From Actinacidiphila alni (GTDB lineage Bacteria > Actinomycetota > Actinomycetes > Streptomycetales > Streptomycetaceae), in contig NZ_FONG01000016.1 in NCBI RefSeq assembly GCF_900112845.1, positions 1 through 64,000 on the forward strand: a stretch of DNA of 64,000 bases, given 5' to 3'. The notes under the pieces were generated by a model that saw nothing but the letters and a program-made list of their open reading frames with translations, made no database searches and was not told the DNA's origin. Of this stretch, positions 42,838 through 52,980 are shown one piece after another; the first letter of the stretch is position 1; each line of letters starts with the position of its first letter. The position numbers and the translations under genes are program-made.

Positions 42838-44496
42838 GTGGTGATCTTGGACGTACGGCCCGAGCTGCTCGACGCGCTGTCCGCGCTGCGTGACCGCGTC
42901 GACGCCGCACGCTTCCCCCTGCCGCTGCGCGGCGCCGCTCGCGCCCGCCGCACCCGGCAGGAGCTGCTCACCCAGCTCGACGACTACCTCGTACCCCGCC
43001 TCAAGGCGCCGGAAGCGCCGCTGCTCGCCGTCGTCGGCGGCTCGACGGGCGCGGGCAAGTCGACCCTGGTCAACTCCCTGGTCGGCCGCCGGGTCAGCGA
43101 ATCCGGGGTGCTGCGCCCCACCACCCGTACGCCGGTGCTGGTCTGCCACCCCGAGGACCGCGCCTGGTTCGCCGACCCCCGGGTGCTGCCGGAATTCGCC
43201 CGCGCCTGGGCGGTACGGCAACGGGTCCGCGCGAACAGCGACGGCACCGGCGGGGCCCGCGACCAGCGGGACCAGCGGGACGACGGGGGCGCCGCCGGGC
43301 CCGCCCAACTGCGGCTGGAGACCGATGACAGCCTGCCCCGCGGCCTCGCGCTCCTGGACGCCCCCGACATCGACTCCCTCGTCACCCGCAACCGGGAACT
43401 CGCCGCCGAGCTGATCTGCGCCGCGGACATCTGGATCCTGGTCACCACCGCCTCCCGCTACGCCGACGCGCTGCCCTGGCACCTGCTGCGGACCGCCAAG
43501 GAGTACGACGTCACGCTCGCCACCGTCCTGGACCGGGTCCCGCACCAGATCGCCGACGAGGTCGGCCGGCACTACGCGGCGCTGCTCGCCAAGGCAGGAC
43601 TGGGCGACGTCCCCCGCTTCACCGTGCCCGAACTGCCCGAGTCCGCGGGCGGCGGCGGGCTGCTGCCGCAGACCGCGGTGGCCGCGCTGCGCGACTGGCT
43701 CGCGCACTGCGCGCTCGACCCCGCCGCCCGCCAGCAGGCCGCCCACCGCACCGCGGCCGGCGTCCTGGACTCGCTGCGCACCCGGCTGCCCTCCCTCGCC
43801 TCCGCCTCCGCCGCCCAGCACGCCGCCGCCGTCCGGCTGGCCCGCGGCGCCGAGGACGCCTACGAACAGGCCGCCGAGCGGATCGAGGACGCGATCGGCG
43901 CGGGCGTACCGCTGGCCGGCGAGGCCCTCGCCCACTGGCAGGGCTACCCCGCCTGCGGCCCCGACGCCCTCCAGCACGCCCTCGCCGAGGAATTCGCCGC
44001 CCTGCTGCGCACCGAGACCGACGCCGCCGACGAACGCGTCGTGGCCGCCTGGAGCCGGTCCCGCGCGGGCGCCGCGCTGCTCGACGACCCCGCCGCCCGC
44101 CCCGACCGCGACCGCGTCGCCGTCGCGGCCCGGATCGACAAGGGCGTGCGCCGCTGGCGGCGCGGCCTGACCGACCTCGCCTACGCGCAGGCCCGCGCCG
44201 CCCGCGACGCCGACCGGCCGCCGGTCGACCCCGAGGACGTGGCCGCGCTGCTGGCCACCGCGCTGCTCGGCGGCAGGCGCGGCAGCGCGGCCGGCGAACG
44301 GCTCGCCGAGACCGTCGGGGTGCAGGCCGCGCTGCGGCTGCGGGACACCGCGCGGGACCGGCTGGACGACGCCGTCGCCGGGCTGCTCGACGCCGAGCGG
44401 GACCGGCGGCTGACCCCGGTCGACGGCTACGACGTGACCGCCGGGCAGCAGTCGGCACTGATCGCGGCGCTGTCCGTACTCCAGAGGGAAAGGTGA
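42838..44496 (+). CDS. dynA: dynamin-like GTPase DynA
   Basis: A 552-residue soluble GTPase. The P-loop is GGSTGAGKSTLVNSL, with TTRTPVLVC as G2 and LLDAPDIDS as G3; the helical remainder is Ala/Arg-rich and has no membrane helix. In Streptomyces, DynA and DynB are known to stabilise FtsZ rings during sporulation septation. The pair is identified from tandem order and the soluble/membrane split. The start is uncertain: GTG at 42838, GTG at 42841 or ATG at 42820. I use 42838, giving MVILDVRPELL. The stop overlaps the next start. Confidence 0.85.
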   Translation: MVILDVRPELLDALSALRDRVDAARFPLPLRGAARARRTRQELLTQLDDYLVPRLKAPEAPLLAVVGGSTGAGKSTLVNSLVGRRVSESGVLRPTTRTPVLVCHPEDRAWFADPRVLPEFARAWAVRQRVRANSDGTGGARDQRDQRDDGGAAGPAQLRLETDDSLPRGLALLDAPDIDSLVTRNRELAAELICAADIWILVTTASRYADALPWHLLRTAKEYDVTLATVLDRVPHQIADEVGRHYAALLAKAGLGDVPRFTVPELPESAGGGGLLPQTAVAALRDWLAHCALDPAARQQAAHRTAAGVLDSLRTRLPSLASASAAQHAAAVRLARGAEDAYEQAAERIEDAIGAGVPLAGEALAHWQGYPACGPDALQHALAEEFAALLRTETDAADERVVAAWSRSRAGAALLDDPAARPDRDRVAVAARIDKGVRRWRRGLTDLAYAQARAARDADRPPVDPEDVAALLATALLGGRRGSAAGERLAETVGVQAALRLRDTARDRLDDAVAGLLDAERDRRLTPVDGYDVTAGQQSALIAALSVLQRER

Positions 44497-46538
44497 CCAA
44501 AGTGGCCACGACGACCGGCACTTCGGCACGATCCGCCGCGCCAGGGCAGGCAGGGCAGGCAGGGACGGCAGGGGGTGCGCCGGGCGCCGGGAACGGCTTT
44601 CCGGGGCAGGGCGGCCCGGGCGCCGGCACCGTACGTGGCGGCGGCGCGGTGCGGGGGAGCGGCACCGACGCGCTCTCCGTACGGGTCGACGCGCTGGGGG
44701 AGCTGCTGGGCCTGTCCCGGACGCGGATCAGCCCGGACGCCCTCGCCGAGACCGGTGAACTGCTGGAACGCATCGGCGAACGGCGCCGGCTGTCGCTCGA
44801 CCACACCGTGGTGGCGCTCGCCGGGGCGACCGGCAGCGGAAAGTCGACGCTGTTCAACGCGCTGGCCGGGGCCGAACTCTCCAGGACCGGCGTCCGGCGG
44901 CCGACCACCGCGCGGCCCATCGCCTGCGCCTGGCAGCCGGAGCGGGCCGCGGGACTGCTCGACCGGCTCGGCATCGCGCCGCAGGACCGTTTCGCCCGGC
45001 GCGGCACGGCTCTTCCGGGGGAGCGGGGGCCGGACCTGGACCGCGGTCTTGACGCGGACCGGGGCTTTGACGCTGACCGGGGCTTTGACCCGGACCGGGC
45101 GTACGGGGAGGACGGCGTCGAGGGCGGGCCCGCGGACGCTTCGGGCGCCGACGCCGCCTCGGCCTCCGTCGGCGCGGGCGCGGCTTCGGGCGGCGTGGCC
45201 GTGGACGGCGCGGCTGACCTGGACGGGCTGGTGCTGATCGACCTGCCCGACCACGACTCCGCCGCGACGAGCCACCGCGACCACGTGGACCGGCTGCTGG
45301 GCCTGGTGGACGTCGTGGTGTGGGTGCTCGACCCGGAGAAGTACGCCGACGCGGCCCTGCACGAGCGCTATCTGCGCCCGCTGTCCGGGCACGCCGACGT
45401 CACCGTCCTCGTGCTCAACCAGATCGACCGGCTGCCCGGCGACTCCGCCGACCTCGTCCTGGACGACCTGCGGCGGCTGCTGGACGAGGACGGCCTCGCG
45501 GTCGGCGAGCACGGCGAGGACGGCGCCGTGGTGCTCTCCGCCTCCGCGCTCACCGGCGAGGGCATCGCCGACCTGCGCGCCGTCCTGGCCCAGCTCGTCG
45601 CCGACCGCGCGGCGGCCGGACTGCGGCTCGCGGCCGACATGGACCGTACGGCGAGCAGGCTGCACCCGCTGTACGTCGGCGAGGGCGGCGCCGGGCTGAC
45701 GGACGCGGCGCGCGAGGAATTCGTGGACCGGCTCGCCGACGCGGTGGGCGCGGCCGGCGCGGGACAGGCCGCCGAGCGCGACTGGGCCGCCGCCGCCGAG
45801 GAGGCGTGCGGTACGCCGTGGGGCCGGCTCTTCGGCGACCGGGCCGCGACGGGCGCGGGATCACCCGGACGAGCGAACCGTACGGGCGGTGCGGTGTTGC
45901 CGGGTGCCGCCCGGACGCCGGACGGCACAGGTGCGCCGCGACCGCGCCCGTCCGCCTCGCTGTCGGCGCCGTCCGCGTCGCGGCCGGTGGTGGACGAGGC
46001 GGTGCGCGGCGTGGTGGCCGACGCCGGACGCGGGCTGCCCGCCCCCTGGGCGCAGGCGGTGCGTGACGCGGCGCGGCGCGGCGGTGACGGGCTGCCCGAG
46101 GCGCTGGACGGCGCGGCGGCCCGGACCGTACCGGGACCGCCCGAGCGGCCCCGCTGGTGGTCGGCGGCGGGCGGCGCTCAGTGGCTGCTGATGGCCCTTG
46201 CCGTGGCGGGCGCGGTGTGTCTGATCTCGGTCGCGATGGGGTCGCTCGACCTGACCTGGTGGCTGCCGGTCGTGATGATCGCGATCGGCGGGCTCGGCGG
46301 GCCCGCGCTCGCCGGCGCCTGCCGGATCGCGGCCCGCGGTCCCGCCCGGCGCTACGGCCAGGCCGCCGAGCGGCGGCTGCGGGACGCGGCGGCGGACTGC
46401 GGGCGGGCCAGGGTCCTCGAACCGCTGGCCGCCGAGCTGATGCGATACCGCGAGGTGCGCGAGCAGTACGCCGTCGTCGCCGGGGCGGGTGCCGGTGTAC
46501 CGGGCCGCTCCTCGCACACCGCGCTTTCTCCCCGCTAG
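44493..46538 (+). CDS. dynB: dynamin-like membrane GTPase DynB
   Basis: A 681-residue partner of DynA. P-loop AGATGSGKSTLFNALAG, G3 IDLPDHDS and G4 LNQIDRLPG are present. Two membrane helices lie near 558-610 (WLLMALAVAGAVCLISVA and LPVVMIAIGGLGGPAL), as expected for the anchored member. The G domain is interrupted at about 170-245 by low-complexity DADRGFD repeats. The first 60 residues are Gly/Ala-rich. Start GTG overlaps the dynA stop; a GTG three codons on is possible. It should act at the sporulation septum. Confidence 0.85.
   Translation: MTKVATTTGTSARSAAPGQAGQAGTAGGAPGAGNGFPGQGGPGAGTVRGGGAVRGSGTDALSVRVDALGELLGLSRTRISPDALAETGELLERIGERRRLSLDHTVVALAGATGSGKSTLFNALAGAELSRTGVRRPTTARPIACAWQPERAAGLLDRLGIAPQDRFARRGTALPGERGPDLDRGLDADRGFDADRGFDPDRAYGEDGVEGGPADASGADAASASVGAGAASGGVAVDGAADLDGLVLIDLPDHDSAATSHRDHVDRLLGLVDVVVWVLDPEKYADAALHERYLRPLSGHADVTVLVLNQIDRLPGDSADLVLDDLRRLLDEDGLAVGEHGEDGAVVLSASALTGEGIADLRAVLAQLVADRAAAGLRLAADMDRTASRLHPLYVGEGGAGLTDAAREEFVDRLADAVGAAGAGQAAERDWAAAAEEACGTPWGRLFGDRAATGAGSPGRANRTGGAVLPGAARTPDGTGAPRPRPSASLSAPSASRPVVDEAVRGVVADAGRGLPAPWAQAVRDAARRGGDGLPEALDGAAARTVPGPPERPRWWSAAGGAQWLLMALAVAGAVCLISVAMGSLDLTWWLPVVMIAIGGLGGPALAGACRIAARGPARRYGQAAERRLRDAAADCGRARVLEPLAAELMRYREVREQYAVVAGAGAGVPGRSSHTALSPR
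45033..45104. repeat. four 18-bp codon-phased repeats in dynB
   Basis: Units such as GACGCGGACCGGGGCTTT and GACGCTGACCGGGGCTTT encode DADRGF. They lie in a loop within the GTPase domain. The frame is kept. Confidence 0.75.
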
Positions 46539-46605
46539 GTCTTTTCGGTCACTTTTCCTCCTTCTCACGACCCTTTGTACCGCACCATCCTCACGGGTGA
46601 CGGAG

Positions 46606-46632
46606 TTATCCACAACCGGCCGGTTATCCACA
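46606..46632. promoter_or_regulatory. two perfect DnaA boxes upstream of the SSB gene
   Basis: TTATCCACA occurs at 46606-46614 and 46624-46632, same orientation, 18 bp apart. They flank the 12-bp palindrome AACCGGCCGGTT, and CCGGCCGG recurs at 46637. They lie about 100 bp upstream of an SSB paralogue, where DnaA could act as a transcription regulator. Confidence 0.65.
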
Positions 46633-46725
46633 GAATCCGGCCGGTTTCTCCATGGGCGGTCGAATTCCCCGAGGATGGTCTTACGGCGTTCCGCGGGGGA
46701 CGCGACCGACAGGGAGGGCAGAGCG

Positions 46726-47187
46726 ATGAACGAGACAGTGGTGACCGTGGTGGGGAATGTGGCCACCGAGCCGGAGTTCCAGCAGACCGCCACCGGCGTG
46801 GGCGTCACACGATTCCGGCTCGCGACCACCGCGCGCCGCTGGGACGCCGAGCGCGGCGCGTGGACGGACGGCGCCACGAGCTTCTACACGGTGCGCGCGT
46901 GGCGGACTCTGGCAGGTCATGTGAAGGAGTCGGTCGGACTCGGCGAACCCCTGGTCGTTCAGGGCAGGTTGAGGATCTGCGAGGAGGATCATGACGGACG
47001 GCGCTTCGTGACCGCCGACCTCGACGCCGTGGCCCTCGGACACGATCTCTCGCGCGGCGTCGCCCGGTTCAGCCGTACGAGCGCGGCGCTGCCCGCCGCG
47101 ACGGCCGCCGCCGCGACGGGAGTTGCGGCCCCCGGCCGGGCGGAGGCGGCGACTCCGGAGCCGGCCGTCCCCGCGGCGCCGTTCTGA
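46726..47187 (+). CDS. ssb: single-stranded DNA-binding protein paralogue
   Basis: A 153-residue protein with one OB fold: VTVVGNVATEPEFQQTATGVGVTRFRLATT, FYTVRAWRTLAGHV and VVQGRLRI. The tail is short and Ala-rich and ends AAPF, without the acidic DDDIPF-like tip that recruits partner proteins, so it is not the main replication SSB. Streptomyces often carry a second SSB used in sporulation or chromosome segregation, and the position after dynAB fits that. A GGGAGG site precedes the ATG. Confidence 0.9.
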   Translation: MNETVVTVVGNVATEPEFQQTATGVGVTRFRLATTARRWDAERGAWTDGATSFYTVRAWRTLAGHVKESVGLGEPLVVQGRLRICEEDHDGRRFVTADLDAVALGHDLSRGVARFSRTSAALPAATAAAATGVAAPGRAEAATPEPAVPAAPF

Positions 47188-47435
47188 GAATCCGAAGTAT
47201 CCGTATTCGGCAGCATTTCCGTGGATGAGTTCTGTCGCTGACTTATCGACAAACACAGAAACATGCCAGTGTTCGGATAACGATTGGGATTCGAAAGCGG
47301 CCTGCGCCGAATATGCCGATGGCCGTGTGGCGCGTGGTTCCTAGGATCTCCTCGTTCAGCTTGCACGGGGGCCGGAACTGCGCAGGCGAGGCGATCCACT
47401 GAACGACCGACCCGCCTCGCCCGGAGGGGAATTCA

Positions 47436-48872
47436 ATGTTCAAGACCTACAGGCGGAGCGCTGCCCGCCTCGCGGCGGCCGGTATCGCCACCGGCCTGCT
47501 CGCGGCGGGCGCGATAGCGGGCGCGGGCGCCGCTGTCGCCGCACCGACCGACGGTTCGCCGTCGGCGACGGGTGCGACCGCCAAGCTCGACGGCCTGGAG
47601 AGCGACAAGGCCGACCAGGCGGTCGTCAACCCCGGTACGCGGGACTCGTACAAGGTTGGCGCGGGACTGTTCAAGATGACCGTCGACGGCGGCGGCACCA
47701 TCGAGACGTACTGCATCGACTTCCATCACCACACGGCGGACAACGCGACCTACAACGAGGTCGCGTGGGACAAGTCGACGCTTGCGGGCAATCCGAACGC
47801 GGGCAAGATCGCCTGGATCCTCAACAACTCGTACCCCAAGGTCGATGTCGCGAGCCTCACGAACACGCTGAAGGCGGCCGACGTCAAGCTCAAGGACGGG
47901 CTGACCCCGGGGCTTGCCGCGGCGGGTACGCAGGTGGCCATCTGGCACCTGTCCGACCCCGACGTGAAGGTGGAGGCGAAGAACCGCGACGCGAAGGCGC
48001 TCGCGGAGTACCTCGACAGCCACGCGCAGACCCTGGACGAGCCCAAGTCCTCGGTGACGCTCGACCCGCCCGCCGTCTCCGGCAAGTCCGGTGACCGCAT
48101 CGGCCCGATCACCGTGCACTCCACCTCCGACGCGGTGGACGTCAAGCTCGGTGACGGCGTCCCGGCCGGCGTGAAGATCGTCGACAAGGACGGCAAGGCG
48201 ATCACCGGCACCGTGAAGAACGGCACCGAGCTGTACTTCGACGTGCCGGCGGGCACCGCGGACGGCACCGCCAATGTGACCGTCTCGGCGACCACCGAGA
48301 TATCCATCGGCCGCGCCTTCTCGTCGGTCGACGTCTCCAGCCAGTCGCAGATCCTGGCCGGCTCGCAGAGCACCACCGTCACCGCGGCCGCGACGCTGAG
48401 CTGGGCCAAGAAGGGCCCGATCCCGGCGCTGTCCGCCGAGGTCGTGTGCGCCAAGAACGGTGTGGACGTCACCGCCGCCAACCAGGGCGACGAGGACTTC
48501 ACCTTCGAACTGGGCGGCAAGAGCTACACCATCGCGCCCGGCAAGTCGCAGACCGTGACGGTTCCGGTCCAGGAGGACCAGAAGTACAAGATCGACATCA
48601 CCCTGCCCAACGGCCAGGTGAAGACCTTCGAGGGCGTCCTGGACTGCAAGACCGCGACGACCCCGTCGACCCCGACCCCGTCGGCCACGCCGACCCCCAC
48701 GGGCAACGCGCCCAGCCCGGCCACCTCGGGCAGCACCACCGGCGGCACCGATCTCGCCGAGACCGGTAGCAGCAGCGCCACTCCGATGATCGCGGGCATC
48801 GCCGTCGCCCTCGTCGTCCTCGGCGGCGCCGCGGCCTTCTTCTTCCGCCGCAAGAAGAACACCACCGCATAG
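47436..48872 (+). CDS. sortase-anchored thioester-domain surface protein
   Basis: A 478-residue cell-wall protein. It has a signal peptide (cut near AAVAAPT) and a thioester domain in which C93 (TYCIDF) and Q166 (GTQVAIWHL) are the residues that form the internal bond. A beta-rich region follows, then a Thr/Pro spacer, the sorting motif LAETG (440-444), a membrane helix and RRKK. Thioester domains of Gram-positive adhesins bind host or partner amines covalently; in a filamentous actinomycete the partner is unknown. LAxTG is typical for class E sortases. CGGAGGGG precedes the ATG. Confidence 0.88.
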   Translation: MFKTYRRSAARLAAAGIATGLLAAGAIAGAGAAVAAPTDGSPSATGATAKLDGLESDKADQAVVNPGTRDSYKVGAGLFKMTVDGGGTIETYCIDFHHHTADNATYNEVAWDKSTLAGNPNAGKIAWILNNSYPKVDVASLTNTLKAADVKLKDGLTPGLAAAGTQVAIWHLSDPDVKVEAKNRDAKALAEYLDSHAQTLDEPKSSVTLDPPAVSGKSGDRIGPITVHSTSDAVDVKLGDGVPAGVKIVDKDGKAITGTVKNGTELYFDVPAGTADGTANVTVSATTEISIGRAFSSVDVSSQSQILAGSQSTTVTAAATLSWAKKGPIPALSAEVVCAKNGVDVTAANQGDEDFTFELGGKSYTIAPGKSQTVTVPVQEDQKYKIDITLPNGQVKTFEGVLDCKTATTPSTPTPSATPTPTGNAPSPATSGSTTGGTDLAETGSSSATPMIAGIAVALVVLGGAAAFFFRRKKNTTA

Positions 48873-48893
48873 TCGGCACGCACGGCCCCACTG

Positions 48894-48932
48894 AACGGGC
48901 CTCGGCGCACCAGCGGTGCGCCGAGGCCCGTT
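48894..48932. terminator. strong hairpin terminator
   Basis: A perfect 18-bp stem (arm AACGGGCCTCGGCGCACC, inverse 48915-48932) with a three-base loop, 21 bases after the surface-protein stop. No T run follows. It separates this gene from ettA. Confidence 0.8.
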
Positions 48933-49028
48933 CGCACGCACGGGTGGACGGCTGGCAAGATGGGGTGTATCTGCCCTCACGCGGCGGGTGCCGCACTGTG
49001 GCCCTACTCGATTGCCGGACGGTTTCTC

Positions 49029-50692
<1,664 letters not shown>

Positions 50693-50693
<1 letters not shown>

Positions 50694-51139
50694 TGGCACG
50701 GCACATCTTCCACTGCCCGCTGCGCTGGGCGGACATGGACGCCTTCGGCCACATCAACAACGTGGTCTTCCTGCGGTATCTGGAAGAGGCGCGGATCGAC
50801 TTCATGTTCCGGCTGGCGCCGGGCGAGGGAAGCGTGTCGTTCACCGGCGGGTCCGTGGTGGCCCGGCACGAGATCGACTACCTGCGTCCGCTGGTGCACC
50901 GGCACGAGCCGGTCACCATCGAGACATGGGTCGCGGACATCAGCGCGGCGTCGCTGACCGTCCACTACGAGGTGAAGGACGGCGAGACGGTGTACGTACG
51001 GGCCTCCACGGTCGTCGTGCCCTACAACCTCGCCGCCGGCCGGCCGCGGCGGATCAGCGCGGAGGAGAAATCGTTCCTGCTGCGCTATCTGGACGACGCG
51101 GCCGATGACGCGGCCGACACCGGAGCCGTCACCGTATGA
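50693..51139 (+). CDS. acyl-CoA thioesterase (4HBT hotdog)
   Basis: A 148-residue single hotdog domain. RWADMDAFGHINNVVFLRYLEEAR carries the 4HBT signature with the catalytic Asp region, and EIDYLRPLVHRHEP is the dimer strand. It should hydrolyse acyl-CoA thioesters. The ATG overlaps the ettA stop by one base (TGATG) and the next gene overlaps by ATGA, so the three form one operon. The substrate is not known. Confidence 0.9.
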
Positions 51140-51816
51140 CGGCCCCGGCGCGGTTGACGCTGGCGCGGACGGGGGAGGCGGCGGATCTGGCCGCCTTCCT
51201 CGGCCGGCTGATCCGCTGGGACAAGGCGGCGGCCGTACGGCTGCGGTCCGCCGAGGGCGAGGCCGCGCTCGGCGTGTTCGGGCACCCGCCCTTCGGGGGC
51301 GTGCTCGCGGTACGGACCGCCGCGCTCGCCGGGGACGGCGTGGGCGCGGCGGTGGACGCCACCGTTTCCGCCGGACAGCTTCTCGACGCCGCCGACGCGT
51401 GTGTCGTGGACGGCGGTGAACTGGCGCTGCCCGGGTCCGTCACCGGGCCGTCCTGGGCCGGGCTGCTGCCGCCGCGCGGCGGGTGGGTACGGGTGGCCGA
51501 GGCGGACATCGACGAGGTGCGGGCGGTGGCCGCCCGGGTGATCGGGGAGTTCCGGACGCGGACGGAGGCGCTGGGGGAGGGCGGGCGGACCCGGGTCGCG
51601 CTCGACGCCCTCGCGGAGGAGTTGTGGGGGCGGGTTCTGCCGGGGACTGCGTTGCCCTTGCGTGCGGTGCACGCTGCTCATGCGCTCGGCTTTCTCCGCG
51701 GGGAGGAGGCCGTACTCCTCGGCGCCGGGCCGTGGTTGCGGTTGCGCACCGCGGCGGGCTCGGTCGCCGTCCGGGCCGCCTCGCCCGCCGCGGGCCTGAC
51801 CGTGACCCCGGCCTAG
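51136..51816 (+). CDS. conserved actinobacterial protein of unknown function
   Basis: A 226-residue protein with no motif that I can name. It is soluble, begins with a regular pattern LTLARTGEAADLAAFLGRLIRWDKAAAVRLR, and has a probable structured core to the end. Coupling to the thioesterase by ATGA, normal codon use and GC pattern support a real gene. A link with translation or acyl metabolism comes only from its neighbours. Confidence 0.75.
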   Translation: MTAPARLTLARTGEAADLAAFLGRLIRWDKAAAVRLRSAEGEAALGVFGHPPFGGVLAVRTAALAGDGVGAAVDATVSAGQLLDAADACVVDGGELALPGSVTGPSWAGLLPPRGGWVRVAEADIDEVRAVAARVIGEFRTRTEALGEGGRTRVALDALAEELWGRVLPGTALPLRAVHAAHALGFLRGEEAVLLGAGPWLRLRTAAGSVAVRAASPAAGLTVTPA

Positions 51817-51927
51817 CGGCTGGGCTCCTTTCCCACCCGCCCCCTACCTTCGGCGGGGGGACCCCCAACCCGTGCGAGTAATTGTTCGGCTGCCGGCGCC
51901 GCCCGTACAGGACCCCGCCGTCGGCGG

Positions 51928-52980
51928 CTATTCGGCTTCCGGCGCTTCCCGCGCTTCCGGCCCTTCCTGCGCCTCGGCCGTCTCCGGGCGCGCCGGCTTG
52001 GGGCGGTCGGGCCAGACGCCGATGTGGTCGGGTTCGAGTTCGAGGAGGACGCGGGACTCGATGGCGAGCGCGTCGGTGTAGTCGCGGGGGAGCTGGAGGC
52101 GGCCGGCGCGGTCGACGGTGGCGTACTCGCGGGCCACCACGGACTCCTGGCCGTGCTCGTCGACCTCGGTGTGGCGGACGACCTCCGAGGCGGTGCGGCC
52201 GTCGCGGATGGCGACGGTACGGCGGACCGCGTTGGCGACCGCGTGGTCGTGGGTGACCACGACGACGGTGGTGCCCAGCTCCTCGTTGGCGGTGCGGAAG
52301 GACGCGAAGACCTGCTCGCCGGTGGCGGAGTCCAGCTCACCCGTGGGCTCGTCGGCGAGGATCACCGCGGGGTTGTTGGCGAGCGCCACGGCGATCGCCG
52401 CGCGCTGCTGCTCACCGCCGGACATCTGCCCCGGGTGCCGGTCGTGGCAGTAGCCGACGCCCAGCATCCCCAGCAGCTCCGTGGCCCGCGCCGCCCGCTG
52501 CCGCTTGGTGCGCAGACCCTCGGTGCGGCCGGACAGCTGCATCGGCAGCACGACGTTCTGCGCGGCCGTCAGATACGGCAGCAGATTGCGGGCGGTCTGC
52601 TGCCAGACGAAGCCGACGACGTCCCGCCGGTACCGCAGCCGCGACTTGGCGTCCATCGCCAGCAGGTCGTAACCCCCGACCGAGGCGGCGCCCGCGGTCG
52701 GCACGTCGAGCCCGGCGAGGATGTTGAGCAGCGTCGACTTGCCGCTGCCCGACGCCCCGACCAGGGCCATCAGTTCGCCCTTGCCGACGAGCAGGTCGAG
52801 ACCCTGCAGGGCCTGCACCTCGACGCCGTCCGCGGTGAAGATCCGTACCAGCCGGTCGCAGCTGATCAGCGCGTCCTCGCCGTACGCGGGGCGCTCGCGC
52901 CGTTCGGTGACCGCGCGCTCCAGGTCCGCGAGACTGCTGACCGGAGCCCGGCCGCCGGTTTCGCCCACTGTGGTCGTCAT
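51928..52980 (-). CDS. ABC transporter ATP-binding protein (MacB/LolD-type)
   Basis: A 350-residue ATPase. Walker A GASGSGKSTLLN, Q-loop VGFVWQQTARNLL, signature MSGGEQQRAAIAVAL and Walker B VILADEPTGELD are intact. A C-terminal extension of about 70 residues follows the usual end, containing LPRDYTDALAIESRVLLELEPDHIG. It drives the two FtsX-type permeases encoded upstream. Its ATG overlaps the permease stop (ATGA). The substrate may be a lipid, peptide or cell-wall component. Confidence 0.92.
   Translation of the reverse strand: MTTTVGETGGRAPVSSLADLERAVTERRERPAYGEDALISCDRLVRIFTADGVEVQALQGLDLLVGKGELMALVGASGSGKSTLLNILAGLDVPTAGAASVGGYDLLAMDAKSRLRYRRDVVGFVWQQTARNLLPYLTAAQNVVLPMQLSGRTEGLRTKRQRAARATELLGMLGVGYCHDRHPGQMSGGEQQRAAIAVALANNPAVILADEPTGELDSATGEQVFASFRTANEELGTTVVVVTHDHAVANAVRRTVAIRDGRTASEVVRHTEVDEHGQESVVAREYATVDRAGRLQLPRDYTDALAIESRVLLELEPDHIGVWPDRPKPARPETAEAQEGPEAREAPEAE

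Noticed and set aside
46606..46632. Chromosomal replication origin at the DnaA boxes
   Set aside because: Only two perfect boxes are present and dnaA, dnaN or rnpA-rpmH are absent. A regulatory role is more likely.
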